Assembly: GCF_031624395.1 (NCBI RefSeq)
Contig: NZ_JAMQON010000003.1
Span: 62,001-126,000 of the forward strand
DNA length: 64,000 nucleotides
Direction of reading: 5' to 3'
Source: Halomicroarcula saliterrae
GTDB lineage: Archaea > Halobacteriota > Halobacteria > Halobacteriales > Haloarculaceae
Part shown: positions 1 through 8,264 of the stretch, one piece after another
How positions within the stretch are numbered: position 1 is the first letter of the stretch
How the letters are laid out: every line of letters starts with the position of its first letter
Program-made: the position numbers and the translations under genes
The notes under the pieces: model-generated
Databases searched by the model: none
The model's input: the letters and a program-made list of their open reading frames with translations, nothing else
What the model was told of the DNA's origin: nothing

Positions 1-36
1 GGCCGGGAACTCGTCGTGAATCCGCGCGGGGTACAC
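1..36 (-). CDS. Possible first codons of a gene leaving the window leftward
   Basis: On the minus strand a GTG at 36-34 opens a frame that runs to the window edge (MYPARIHDEFPA...). A TATA-like TTTAGG lies about 28 bases upstream on the same strand (around 62-67), the usual spacing for a leaderless haloarchaeal transcript. Only 12 codons are visible, so no function can be given and the call may be wrong. Confidence 0.2.
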   Translation of the reverse strand, partial: MYPARIHDEFPA

Positions 37-311
37 ACCGGAGCGAACGGCCGGGTGGGCCTAAACCTTTCCAGTCGCCACAGCTCGAACAGCGCCGTCT
101 CCGCCCGCTCGCCGACTCGGCCGTGGCCCCATCGTGTGCCGTGTTGACACTCTCGGCGTGAGACCGTCACCCTTCGCTCGCGAAAATCGGCCGACGGTGG
201 CGTGGACGGCGCGCAAGCCCGTCGTGTCGTGCCCCGTGGTCACATACACACGGTCGTGATAATGGCACCCTCGCAACTCTTATACATATACCCCCTGTAC
301 ATTTGATTGCA
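37..311. other. Intergenic region with the cspA promoter
   Basis: No convincing gene is seen here; a 71-codon minus-strand frame at 61-276 has arginine-rich, shadow-like composition. The right end carries a TATA-like CTTATACATAT at about 277-287, some 28 bases before the cspA ATG, which predicts a leaderless transcript. Confidence 0.6.
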
Positions 312-506
312 ATGGCAAACGGAAAGGTTGATTTCTTCAACGACACTGGCGGCTACGGTTTCATCTCGACTGAGGACGCGGACGAGGACGTTTTCTTCCA
401 CATGGAGGACGTTGGCGGTCCGGACCTCGAAGAAGGCGAGGAGATCGAATTCGACATCGAACAGGCCGACAAGGGCCCCCGCGCGACGAACGTCGTCCGC
501 AACTAA
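312..506 (+). CDS. cspA: Cold-shock protein CspA family
   Basis: A 64-residue single cold-shock (OB-fold) domain, the normal size for the family. It has the RNP-1-like stretch GGYGFIST and the RNP-2-like DVFFHMED, which bind single-stranded RNA or DNA. Such proteins act as cytoplasmic RNA chaperones, often growth-phase or temperature responsive. The ATG at 312 is preferred over an in-frame TTG at 303: homologues begin MANGKV, and a TATA-like box sits about 28 bases upstream, implying a leaderless mRNA. The gene is monocistronic and is followed by a strong hairpin at 534-559. Confidence 0.95.
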   Translation: MANGKVDFFNDTGGYGFISTEDADEDVFFHMEDVGGPDLEEGEEIEFDIEQADKGPRATNVVRN

Positions 507-533
507 TACTGCCGGCTGTAAGTTCGCAGAGAT

Positions 534-559
534 ATTCGCCACCCCGATGGGTGGCGAAT
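534..559 (+). terminator. Hairpin downstream of cspA
   Basis: A perfect 11-bp inverted repeat (534-544 with 549-559) with a four-base CGAT loop, 28 bases past the cspA stop, followed by TACTTTCG. It could terminate the cspA transcript or stabilise its 3' end. Confidence 0.6.
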
Positions 560-690
560 TACTTTCGTTCGTTACAGCCACCAGTATACTCGGATCTCCG
601 GTCGCTTCGGCGACCACATCTGATACTTTGTTTTATCGACGCTCACCGACGAGCGGTCGCCGTGCCGGACCGGCGCTCGCCGAGCGACTG

Positions 691-699
691 TATATAAAA
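691..699 (+). promoter_or_regulatory. Strong TATA box
   Basis: TATATAAAA is a near-ideal archaeal TATA element, better than those before most protein genes here. Transcription would start near 718-723. The next protein start (885) has its own TATA-like TTAATTAG at about 850-858, so this promoter appears to serve the hairpin-rich stretch between them. Confidence 0.55.
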
Positions 700-719
700 G
701 CCGGGGCCGAACTGCTGGG

Positions 720-840
720 CCTGCAACGCTGGGGTGGGATATAGGGGAACCCGCACCGAACCCGAAAGTGCCGGCGGTGTCCCCGCCACCGGCCCTCTTT
801 GCCCTCACAGCGGTCCCCCCTCCGCTGTGACACCCCCCAT
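720..840 (+). ncRNA. Candidate structured small RNA
   Basis: About 120 bases without a plausible ORF follow the strong TATA box at 691-699. The stretch contains a hairpin at 770-793 (GCCGG paired with CCGGC plus an inner GG/CC) and a perfect 9-bp hairpin at 805-830 (TCACAGCGG with CCGCTGTGA) that could be the 3' end. I could not match it to SRP RNA, RNase P RNA or 5S rRNA. It may instead be a long structured leader for the downstream gene. This is inference from promoter and folding only. Confidence 0.35.
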
Positions 841-884
841 CTCCCCAGTGTTAATTAGTTGACAGCTCGTAGCTGTCGGTACCG

Positions 885-1184
885 ATGGCAGACACGACCA
901 GTCACGAGACGGAGCTGACCAGAGCGGAGACCGCACAGTTCCTGCGCTCGATCGCCGACGAGCTGGACGCTGACAAGGACCGCATCCGCGTCGCTATCGG
1001 GAACAAGCGCGTTCGGCTCTCGCCGCCCGAGCGCATCGCGACGGAGGCGACGGTGACAGAGCGGTCCCGACGCCTTCGGAAGGACGTCGAGGAACTGGAG
1101 CTGCGGTTCAGATGGACGCCCACGAAGGCGACCGCGGAAGCGACGACCGGCGGGGGCACCACGGGAGGCGCGGAGCGGGAGTGA
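885..1184 (+). CDS. Amphi-Trp domain-containing protein
   Basis: A 99-residue acidic protein. The N-terminal helix (ELTRAETAQFLRSIADELDA) followed by an alternating strand segment and LSPPERIATEATV matches the short haloarchaeal amphi-Trp family, whose function is unknown. The C-terminal 20 residues are a Gly/Thr-rich tail, probably disordered. A TATA-like TTAATTAG about 30 bases upstream suggests a leaderless mRNA. Its stop TGA overlaps the ATG of the next gene (TGATG at 1182-1186), so the two are probably translationally coupled. Confidence 0.75.
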   Translation: MADTTSHETELTRAETAQFLRSIADELDADKDRIRVAIGNKRVRLSPPERIATEATVTERSRRLRKDVEELELRFRWTPTKATAEATTGGGTTGGAERE

Positions 1185-1591
1185 TGTCCGGCGCACTGGC
1201 GGGGCCGGTGCTGCAGGCGAGCGTCGAGACGGCGGCCGTCGTCAGTGGCGTCCTCGTCTTCCTCGTGAGCTTCCTCGTCGGAACCGTGGCGATAGCGCTT
1301 GGGGCACAGGTGCTCGTCGACCGGGACACGGGGTTCCGGCGCGCGGCCGTCACGGCCCTGATCGGCGCGCTCGTCTACGCGCTGGTGGGCGTGTTTCTGG
1401 GCTGGATTCCGCTGCTCGGCCCGGTGCTGATGCTCCTCGCATGGGTCGCCGTCATCAACTGGCAGTACCCCGGCGGCTGGGGGACGGCGCTGGGCATCGC
1501 CTTCCTCGCCTGGCTCGTCGCGGTGCTGATCCTCTACGGGCTCGCACTGCTGGGTATCGCGACCGACGCCTTCGGCATCCCGGGGGTGTAG
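1184..1591 (+). CDS. Small integral membrane protein
   Basis: A 135-residue, very hydrophobic protein with about four membrane segments (roughly residues 15-42, 53-75, 78-95 and 100-125) and short charged loops such as LVDRDTGFRR. The start at 1184 is chosen because it overlaps the preceding stop in TGATG; the frame is open further upstream only as a shadow of the amphi-Trp gene. No catalytic motif is visible and I do not recognise a characterised family. Co-transcription with the amphi-Trp gene is likely. Confidence 0.8.
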   Translation: MSGALAGPVLQASVETAAVVSGVLVFLVSFLVGTVAIALGAQVLVDRDTGFRRAAVTALIGALVYALVGVFLGWIPLLGPVLMLLAWVAVINWQYPGGWGTALGIAFLAWLVAVLILYGLALLGIATDAFGIPGV

Positions 1592-1645
1592 AGGGGCACC
1601 GCCGGGTTGCGAACATTTTTATGCGAAAAATCAGCCATGGATTTT

Positions 1646-2890
1646 ATGCTCAGGAGACGACGAAACGTGCTTCGAGTCGTCGGCGGAGTCTTGGCAGGGA
1701 GTCTCGCCGGCTGTCTCGGTTCGGAGTCGGAATCGACGCCCACGAACGAGCCCAGCGAGACACCGGGTAGTACCGACGGGCTACAGCGCAGCGGTATCCC
1801 CGAGTGGACCTCGTGGGCGCCGAGCCCCGCCGCGCTGGGCCTCGACGGCGGATACGAAGTGGTGTCGTTCGAGCCGGCCGAGGTCGCGTCCTACAGCGAG
1901 ATCCTCCCGTCGAGCGCGACGAACTTGTCCACGACCGACCTCGGGATAGACGGCCTCGGGCCGATTACCGACCAGCGGCGAGGGATACTGCTATCGGACG
2001 GCATCGCGGCGCTGTTTGGGCCCCACGAGACCGACAACGTCCGGGCCTACCTGACCGACTGGGGGCTGGAACGCCAGCGAACCGTCAACGGCGTGGAGAT
2101 ATACGCGTTCGAGAGTCAGGACCTGCAGGACGCCTTCGGCGTCGCGTCGGACGTCTTCATCCGTGCGGGGACACGCTCGAAGCTGGGTGTCGACACCGTC
2201 GAAGCGGTCGCAGCCATGGCCCGGGACGACGAGCGGCTCCCGGCAGCCGTCCCCGATATCGGGACGGTACTGGCGCTCGTTGCGCCGGGCGAATCGGTCG
2301 CAGTCCGGTCGAACACCCCCGATATCGCCTCCGTCGACGGCGCGAGCGCCGAAGGGTACAGCTGGCGGCTCGGAACGGACCGCACGACTGTGTCGGCCGC
2401 GTTCGTCGGCGACGCCGTGGGAGCCGACGCAGTGCGGTCGTGGGCCAGCGAGAGCGAGCGCTTCGACTCCGCGTCGGTGGCGGCTCCCGCGGACGGGTCG
2501 GCCGTCACCGCGACCGCATCTGTCCAGACTGGGGATGTAGGCTCCCTGGACCCGAACTGGGCGACGGAGTCGACCGAACCGGCCCCACAGGTCCAGTGGC
2601 GAGCGACGTACGACGCGGACGCCGGTCACGTGACGATCGAGCACCGCGGCGGCGACAATATCGACGCAAGCGACCTCTACGTCCGTGGAAGCGGGTTCGC
2701 CGACGCCGGTGGGGCCGACCAGACCGCGGCGGGCCCGTGGCAGGGAGAGACAAGCGACAACGACGGCATCGGCGCCGGCAACACGGTCGCTGTCGGCGTC
2801 ACGTCATCGTACGATATCCGTCTCGTCTACGAATTCCCGGACAGCGACCGCACGGCGACGCTGTTCAGCGACCGAGGCCCCGATGCCTGA
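1646..2890 (+). CDS. Putative Tat-exported lipoprotein, function unknown
   Basis: A 414-residue secreted protein. The N-terminus MLRRRRNVLRVVGG has a twin-arginine-like run, a hydrophobic segment, and the lipobox LAGC with Cys at about residue 23, followed by a Ser/Thr/Glu-rich linker typical of haloarchaeal lipoproteins anchored outside the membrane. The rest is a soluble acidic domain with no motif I can assign. Start: the TATA-like ATTTTTATG at about 1614-1622 lies 27 bases before ATG 1646, favouring it over ATG 1637, which adds three residues. It stands alone, convergent with the next small gene. Confidence 0.75.
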   Translation: MLRRRRNVLRVVGGVLAGSLAGCLGSESESTPTNEPSETPGSTDGLQRSGIPEWTSWAPSPAALGLDGGYEVVSFEPAEVASYSEILPSSATNLSTTDLGIDGLGPITDQRRGILLSDGIAALFGPHETDNVRAYLTDWGLERQRTVNGVEIYAFESQDLQDAFGVASDVFIRAGTRSKLGVDTVEAVAAMARDDERLPAAVPDIGTVLALVAPGESVAVRSNTPDIASVDGASAEGYSWRLGTDRTTVSAAFVGDAVGADAVRSWASESERFDSASVAAPADGSAVTATASVQTGDVGSLDPNWATESTEPAPQVQWRATYDADAGHVTIEHRGGDNIDASDLYVRGSGFADAGGADQTAAGPWQGETSDNDGIGAGNTVAVGVTSSYDIRLVYEFPDSDRTATLFSDRGPDA

Positions 2891-3097
2891 TTACGCCAGA
2901 TCCTCGACATCCGCCGCCCGCACCTCGCGGTCGTCGGGCAGCCGGTCGATGCAGTCGTAACAGAGCAGGTGCTCGGTGCCGTCGCCCAGTTCCAGAATAA
3001 TCCCCTCGGTGGGGCGACTCTCCTGTGTCCAGATGTTGGCGATACCGCCGCCGATGGACACCGAGTCGTTACAGCCGTCACAGGTGTCCGAAGCCAT
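2891..3097 (-). CDS. Small zinc-ribbon-like protein
   Basis: A 68-residue protein with two Cys pairs, CDGC near residue 6 and CYDC near residue 46, which could bind one zinc. Between them lies a short beta-rich segment. This matches a small haloarchaeal zinc-ribbon family without known function. It is convergent with the lipoprotein gene and ends one base after its stop, and is divergent from the YkgJ-type gene with a 65-base shared promoter region. Confidence 0.75.
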   Translation of the reverse strand: MASDTCDGCNDSVSIGGGIANIWTQESRPTEGIILELGDGTEHLLCYDCIDRLPDDREVRAADVEDLA

Positions 3098-3162
3098 ACC
3101 CGCTGTAGCGGCGACGGGCGTAAGGCCCTTTCTTTTTGTTGTTGGATTGTCTACACTACACC

Positions 3163-4020
3163 ATGGAGGTCGACTGCGAGGGGTGTGCGGGCTGTTGTAT
3201 CGACTGGCGACCGCTCACCGGCCGCGATATCGACCACGAGCGGACGGGGCCGTTCGACCCGTTCGACGACAGCTACAACCTCGTCCCCCTCGGCCGCGAG
3301 GAGATTCGGGGCTTCGTCGAAGCGGGCTACGGCGACGCGCTCCGCCCGCGGCTCTGGCGGGCCACCGACGACCGGTCGGTCACCCTCGACGGCGTGGACG
3401 TGGCCGCCATCGACGGCCGGCCCGTCTTCTTCGTCGGCCTCCGGAAGCCGCCCAAACCCGTCGCGCCGTTCGACCGGCCGCCGACGTGGCTCCGAAGCTG
3501 CGCCTTCCTGGACCCGACGACGCTGCAGTGTCGCATCCACGACGGCGACCTGTATCCGGACGCCTGCAGCACCTACCCCGGCGAGAACCTGCTGCTCTCG
3601 ACCGAGACGGAGTGTGAGCGCGTCGAACGCGTCCACGGCGGCCGCCGTCTGCTCGACGACGAGCCCCCTGACGTGACGCCGCGCTTTGGCCCCGACGCGG
3701 TCGGCGAGCGGGTGTTCGCCCACCCCGAGCCCGACCGGGTGGCCGGTCGCGTCGAGCGCTTTCGCGACGGTGAGCTGACCCCTGCGGACCGCGCCGAGTT
3801 CGTCGCCGTCGCCGCCGCGTCGAGTCCGGGGACGCTCGCGGTCAACGGCGACCGCTACGAGCAGGTGCTGGAGACGGTACTGGAGGCCGATTCGTGGGCC
3901 GGCCGTGCCATCGAGACGTGGGAACGGGCGGTCGAAGGCATCGGCGAGCGCGCCACGGACGCTCCCGAGCCCAGTGACGTGGAGGACGCCGACGGCGCAC
4001 CCCCGACGCCCGGCTGGTGA
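3163..4020 (+). CDS. YkgJ family Cys-cluster protein
   Basis: A 285-residue protein. The N-terminus MEVDCEGCAGCCIDW carries the CxxCxxCC cluster of the YkgJ/CxxCxxCC family (predicted metal or Fe-S binding). More Cys residues follow in the FLDPTTLQCRIHDGDLYPDACSTYP part, another hallmark. The C-terminal half, from about residue 170, is a lineage-specific acidic alpha-rich extension ending in a disordered tail. The ATG at 3163 is used because it places the Cys cluster at the very N-terminus as in homologues. The substrate is unknown. Confidence 0.8.
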   Translation: MEVDCEGCAGCCIDWRPLTGRDIDHERTGPFDPFDDSYNLVPLGREEIRGFVEAGYGDALRPRLWRATDDRSVTLDGVDVAAIDGRPVFFVGLRKPPKPVAPFDRPPTWLRSCAFLDPTTLQCRIHDGDLYPDACSTYPGENLLLSTETECERVERVHGGRRLLDDEPPDVTPRFGPDAVGERVFAHPEPDRVAGRVERFRDGELTPADRAEFVAVAAASSPGTLAVNGDRYEQVLETVLEADSWAGRAIETWERAVEGIGERATDAPEPSDVEDADGAPPTPGW

Positions 4021-4261
4021 CTCGGTCGCAGCGTTCTGCTCGTGGCTATTCAGACCGCGAGAGCCAGAAAGGCCGGCCAGCTCCGTTGGAGGCCTCCCGG
4101 TAGTTCGCAACGCTGTCGACAGCCACTGCTGGCGGGGCTGTCCGGCTGTTCAGCCGCGCCGCGATACCGAGACACACCGCTGCGACGACGGTGCATTTTA
4201 ACCGCCTGCAGTCCTCTCTGTGGGACATGCACGCACGTCCGGTCCCGAGCGGGGGCGAGCG

Positions 4262-4993
4262 GTGAGCAACGAGAACCCCCACCCCGACTACGGCGAGACG
4301 TGGGTGTACGAGAGCATCGTCGGCGCGCTGCCGGGCATCCGACTGCCGACGTGGGCGGCCCTCGCCATCCAGCTCGTCGTCTTCGAGGTTGCCGTCGTCG
4401 GGCTGTCGTGGTACTACGACACGTGGAACGTCGCCATCGCGGCGACGGCGGTCATCTTCGTCGCCACCGTCGGCAGTATCGAGATGCTCCGCATCAGCAC
4501 GCTCGTCCGCCGTATCGACGTCCCGCCGACCTACCGGGCGCTGCTTTTCTCCTCGAACATGGAGGTGGTGCTGTCGGTGCTCGCGTACATCGCCCTGCTG
4601 ACCCACATCTTCGTCTTCGACCCGCAGACGGCCAGTTCCCCGTTGCTGAACACGCTATTCGGCCCCGAGCCACCGGTGCTGGTGGTGTATCTCATGTTGC
4701 TCATCCTGTGGGACATCTGCTATCGCATCGGCACCGGCTGGTGGGCCAGCGTCACCGGGCTCTGGCGGTCGCTGCGTTTCCGGTTCGACCCCGAGACGGC
4801 CCGGGTGTTCCAGCGTGCGGATATCGAGACGTGGGGCTTTGGCGTTCTCCAGCTCGTGCTCGTCCCGTTCGTACTGAACCAGTCGGTGCTGCTCGCGGCG
4901 TTGCTCGCTCACGTGGTCGCGGTCACGGTCGTCACTGGCGCCTCCGTCGGGCTGTTAGAGGTCAGGTCGAGAAGCGGCGTCAATCGGAGTTGA
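4262..4993 (+). CDS. Multi-pass membrane protein (haloarchaeal family)
   Basis: A 243-residue protein with about six membrane helices after a polar N-terminus. The start SNENPHPDYGETWVYESIVG resembles a haloarchaeal family of unknown function. GTG 4262 is preferred; an in-frame GTG at 4220 would add 14 residues of unlikely composition. No transporter motif or catalytic residue can be named. Its last 14 bases overlap the end of the convergent DUF5786 gene. Confidence 0.75.
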   Translation: MSNENPHPDYGETWVYESIVGALPGIRLPTWAALAIQLVVFEVAVVGLSWYYDTWNVAIAATAVIFVATVGSIEMLRISTLVRRIDVPPTYRALLFSSNMEVVLSVLAYIALLTHIFVFDPQTASSPLLNTLFGPEPPVLVVYLMLLILWDICYRIGTGWWASVTGLWRSLRFRFDPETARVFQRADIETWGFGVLQLVLVPFVLNQSVLLAALLAHVVAVTVVTGASVGLLEVRSRSGVNRS

Positions 4994-5153
4994 TCTGCTT
5001 GAACTGGTCGAGCAGCTCCTCGGTGGATTCGCCGCTGTCGTAGTCGACCGACCCGTGATACGCTGTCCGGTCGTCGTCCTCCGACAGCACTACCTCGTTG
5101 TTCTTGCGCTCACGGCGTTCGTGTTCGTCGTCGTCGTATGCTCCCATCGACAT
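4980..5153 (-). CDS. DUF5786 family small acidic protein
   Basis: A 57-residue protein read from ATG 5153 to TGA at 4982-4980. It begins MSMGAYDDDEHERRERK and contains RTAYHGSVDYDSGESTEELL, the pattern of the DUF5786 family found across haloarchaea. It is highly acidic and soluble with no known role. The 3' end overlaps the convergent membrane-protein gene by 14 bases, which supports a compact, genuine gene. Confidence 0.85.
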   Translation of the reverse strand: MSMGAYDDDEHERRERKNNEVVLSEDDDRTAYHGSVDYDSGESTEELLDQFKQINSD

Positions 5154-5380
5154 AGGTTACCACACTACAAGTTGTGTGGTAGTCGTTATCAATGTAACGG
5201 CGCACTTTTTTCCTTGTCGGCGTTTTCCGCTCGTTTCGGTCACCGCGAGATAAGCGGCGACGACACCACGTCGTGCGGGTGTGAGCCGGTAGCCCACGAC
5301 CCGTTCCCCGAAAAAGCGCCTTCCCCGCGTCCGGTCTCGATGCCGTGAACACCGCGCGGAGAGCGGGGACGAGGCGACGC

Positions 5381-5791
5381 TCAGAGTTGTTTCTCTATAA
5401 CGTACCCCCACTTCTCGTACGCTCTGTTCTCGTAGTATCGATGGGTTCCGTCTTTCGCGAGTGGCGATGCCAGCGCGACGTACTCGCATCCTCGCTCTCT
5501 GGCCCACTCCTCGACGAACGCGACGAGCGCAGTTCCGTATCCCTCCTCCCTCCGAGCGTCGTCGACGACGAGATCGTAGAGCCACGCGTGGCGAGCATGG
5601 TGGAGCAGACACGTGACGAGGACGCCAGCAGCGCCGACTAGCTCCCCCTCAACGAATCCACCGAACAAGCGGTACTCGTCGTCTCCCGTCCACTCCAGTA
5701 TCTCGTTTGGCTCGGCGTCACACCACAGTTGACGGAGAACTGGAACGGCCTCACGCCGCTCGCTTTCGTCCCGTAGCTCCCGGATTTCCAT
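5381..5791 (-). CDS. GNAT family N-acetyltransferase
   Basis: A 136-residue single GNAT domain, normal length. It has the N-terminal strand-helix IRELRDESERREAVPVLRQL, core strands around YRLFGGFVEGELVGAAGVLV, and a motif A region HAWLYDLVVDDARREEGYGT that forms the acetyl-CoA pyrophosphate loop (consensus Q/RxxGxG/A appears as REEGYGT). The C-terminal YYENRAYEKWGYV is the usual motif B. The substrate cannot be deduced. It stands alone, flanked by about 230 and 175 gene-free bases, divergent from the next gene. Confidence 0.85.
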   Translation of the reverse strand: MEIRELRDESERREAVPVLRQLWCDAEPNEILEWTGDDEYRLFGGFVEGELVGAAGVLVTCLLHHARHAWLYDLVVDDARREEGYGTALVAFVEEWARERGCEYVALASPLAKDGTHRYYENRAYEKWGYVIEKQL

Positions 5792-5967
5792 GCGTTTAAA
5801 TCATACAGCTGGCGCTGGAAATATGTTCGCGTGATATCTCCGACCGATCGGCTCACACTCCTACTGAGTGGCTGTTCGGGACAGACGACCGAAGCAGGTG
5901 TCCTTCGAGACAGTTGCCCGGCTCCAGCAACGGAACGCACAAGAGCACTGACCGGTTATAACACACC

Positions 5968-6942
5968 GTGGCTGGCCCGATTCGATTTCGACACTCGACA
6001 GAACGCTGGAACGAGGACCGTGTCCGGCGTGACCTTCTCTCACCGCTCGACGACACGTTCGGCGCAGAACTGAACGGCCCGTGGTTCGCCCCGCCCGACG
6101 GGTGGGCGGCCCGCCGGCTGGAGATGGACAACGGCGACCTGGCGCTCTTTACGTGGAACGGACAAGAGGCGTACTGGCTCGGCAACACGCAGACGCCCGA
6201 GACGCTCTGGCGGACGGACAAGCGGACGTTCGAGCGAAGCCCCCGACCGATCGCCGACTGGGCCCAGCGGGAGCTGCTGGCCCAGCTCGAGGTCGAGGAC
6301 CCGTGGCTCGCCGAGCACGAGACACTGGCGTACTTTTTCCTCCCGGTCTTTCTCTCGAAGGACGGCCGCGACTCCACCCGGACGTTCTTCCGGGACCACG
6401 CCGGGGGCTTCCCCGACGCCGGCCGCGACGAGGGACTCCGGTTCTACGACGACTTCCTCGCGACCGGCGTGCTCGACGACTACCGCTACACGATGGCCAG
6501 CAAACTGGGCACCAGTCAGGGCTTCGACCTCTCGCGGATGCAGGCGACGATGGGGGAGTTCAACACCGCCAAGCTGCTCGTCGACTCGGGCAACGACATC
6601 GTCCCCGAGGTCGAACTGGACTCGGGCCACTCGGTCGATTTCCGCGTCGAGGACACCCTCGTCGAGGTGACCCGCCCGCGCCCGCCCAGCCGGCGGCAGG
6701 TCGACACCGCCATCGGCGCCCTGAAAGCGTCGGGCGACGCCAAGACCCGCGACCAGCTGGCGGCCCACCCCGGCGCCGTGCTCGTCGTGGACTGTACCTC
6801 CTTCCACGACGACGAGTGGCGGCGCGTGCTCGCCGAACAGCCGAGCGTCGGCTACGAGCCGCTCGTCGTCTTCCGCTACCGACCCGACGGCCGCCTCGAA
6901 GGCTACGCCCGCGGCTCGGTCCCGTTCCCGCTCCCGTTCTGA
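5968..6942 (+). CDS. DUF5784 family protein (haloarchaeal)
   Basis: A 324-residue soluble protein with GTG start. The sequence from RFRHSTERWNEDRVRRDLL through the central MASKLGTSQGFDLSRMQATM is that of a conserved haloarchaeal family listed as DUF5784. The segment GHSVDFRVEDTLVEVTRP, with Asp followed by E-V, resembles the beta-hairpin core of PD-(D/E)xK nucleases (D-x(n)-ExT), and AVLVVDCTSF could be the next strand. That nuclease idea is inference only. It is monocistronic. Confidence 0.65.
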   Translation: MAGPIRFRHSTERWNEDRVRRDLLSPLDDTFGAELNGPWFAPPDGWAARRLEMDNGDLALFTWNGQEAYWLGNTQTPETLWRTDKRTFERSPRPIADWAQRELLAQLEVEDPWLAEHETLAYFFLPVFLSKDGRDSTRTFFRDHAGGFPDAGRDEGLRFYDDFLATGVLDDYRYTMASKLGTSQGFDLSRMQATMGEFNTAKLLVDSGNDIVPEVELDSGHSVDFRVEDTLVEVTRPRPPSRRQVDTAIGALKASGDAKTRDQLAAHPGAVLVVDCTSFHDDEWRRVLAEQPSVGYEPLVVFRYRPDGRLEGYARGSVPFPLPF

Positions 6943-7070
6943 CGGCCCCGGCGACGCCGCGCCGATTTTTTCGTTCACGTTACAGTAAATACACCCATCA
7001 ACAGGACAAACGTTTCATACTCCCGTAGCGAACGCCGCGGTAGCGGCCGACAACTCGGCCGAGATTCAGT

Positions 7071-7739
7071 ATGGACATAGACAAATTCATCAGCGAGAAC
7101 CGACCGGACGAGGGTGGCGACACCTTCCAGCTCGAAAACAGCAAACTCCTCGACATCGCCGTCGACGGGAAGGTCGTGACCAAGGCCGGGGCGATGGTCG
7201 CCTACGAGGGTGACCTCACCTTTACCGGCTCGTCGAACGCCGAAGGCGGTATCAAGGGGTTCATCAAATCCAAGGCGACCAGCGAGGGGACACCCGTGAT
7301 GAACGTCGAGGGGACCGGCCACCTCTACGTCGCCGACGACGCCAAAGAGATCCAGGTTATGGACCTCGACGCCGGCGAGTCCATCTCCGTCAACGGCAAC
7401 GACGTGCTGGCGTTCGAGTCGAGCGTCGACTACAGCATCTCGACCATCGGCAGCATCTCCGGCGCCTCCGCGGGCGGCCTGACCAACGTCTTCCTCGAAG
7501 GCCCCGGCAGCATCGCTATCACGACCCACGGGAACCCGCTCGTACTGACGCCGCCGGTCAAGACCGACCCACAGGCCACGGTCGCCTGGAGCGCCAACAA
7601 CTCGCCGTCCAGCAGCGTCAACCGCAGCCTCTCCGATATGGTCGGCCAGTCGTCCGGCGAGCAGTACCAGCTGGAGTTCTCGAACCCCGACGGGTTCGTC
7701 ATCGTCCAGCCCTTCGAAGAAGGCAACCCACAGCAGTAG
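7071..7739 (+). CDS. AIM24 family protein
   Basis: A 222-residue protein of the AIM24 family (named after the yeast mitochondrial biogenesis protein; the bacterial and archaeal roles are unknown). The beta-rich fold shows as repeated Gly-ended strands: NSKLLDIAVDGKVVTKAGAM, GTGHLYVADDAKEIQV, and the glycine-rich central GSISGASAGGLTNVFLEGPG. The latter (F-x-G-x-G) is a family hallmark. No signal peptide, so probably cytoplasmic. It is followed 45 bases later by the thioesterase gene in the same direction. Confidence 0.85.
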   Translation: MDIDKFISENRPDEGGDTFQLENSKLLDIAVDGKVVTKAGAMVAYEGDLTFTGSSNAEGGIKGFIKSKATSEGTPVMNVEGTGHLYVADDAKEIQVMDLDAGESISVNGNDVLAFESSVDYSISTIGSISGASAGGLTNVFLEGPGSIAITTHGNPLVLTPPVKTDPQATVAWSANNSPSSSVNRSLSDMVGQSSGEQYQLEFSNPDGFVIVQPFEEGNPQQ

Positions 7740-7784
7740 CCCGGCGACGACCGGTTTTTAATCCCGGCCGCTCTACGCGGTGGC

Positions 7785-8228
7785 ATGCCCAACGTCGCCG
7801 ACACGCATATCGTCAACCGCGAGCGCGTCCAGCCGACCCACGCCAACAACTACGACTCCGCCCACGGCGGTCTCGTGATGAAGTGGATGGACGAAATCGG
7901 CGCGATGTCCGCCATGCGGGCCGCCGAACAGTCCTGTGTCACCGCCCAGATGTCCCGCGTCGACTTCGAGCGGCCCATCCCCATCGGTGACAACGCCCTC
8001 GTCGAGTCCTACGCCTACGCCACCGGCCGCACGAGCGTCCGCGTGCGAATAGAAGTCAGCGCCGAGAACCCCCACACCGGCGAGACCGAGCCGACCACCT
8101 CGGCTTACGCCACCTTCGTCGCCGTCGAGGACGGCAAACCGACGCCGGTTCCGGACCTCGAAGTCGAGGGCGAGAAATGCAAGGAACTCCAGGAGAAGGC
8201 ACTGGCCGAGGAGCCGAGTCGGGAGTGA
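7785..8228 (+). CDS. Acyl-CoA thioesterase, hotdog fold
   Basis: A 147-residue single hotdog domain of the YciA/BFIT type. The segment NNYDSAHGGLVMKWMDEIG holds the long hotdog helix with the Asn and Asp/Glu positions used for thioester hydrolysis, and MSRVDFERPIPIGDNALVES forms the central strands. It should hydrolyse medium- or long-chain acyl-CoA in the cytoplasm; specificity is not visible. It lies 45 bases behind the AIM24 gene with a weak TTTTTAAT promoter-like element between them. Confidence 0.85.
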   Translation: MPNVADTHIVNRERVQPTHANNYDSAHGGLVMKWMDEIGAMSAMRAAEQSCVTAQMSRVDFERPIPIGDNALVESYAYATGRTSVRVRIEVSAENPHTGETEPTTSAYATFVAVEDGKPTPVPDLEVEGEKCKELQEKALAEEPSRE

Positions 8229-8264
8229 CAGCACGAGAGCGGTCGTGCGTAGCTTGAGGTGTTG

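Noticed and set aside
61-276. 71-codon minus-strand frame
   Set aside because: Arg/Gly-rich composition without family similarity; it crosses the cspA promoter region and looks like a high-GC shadow.
720-840. SRP RNA
   Set aside because: Too short before the next gene and lacks the conserved GGAAGG...AGCAGCC domain IV pattern.
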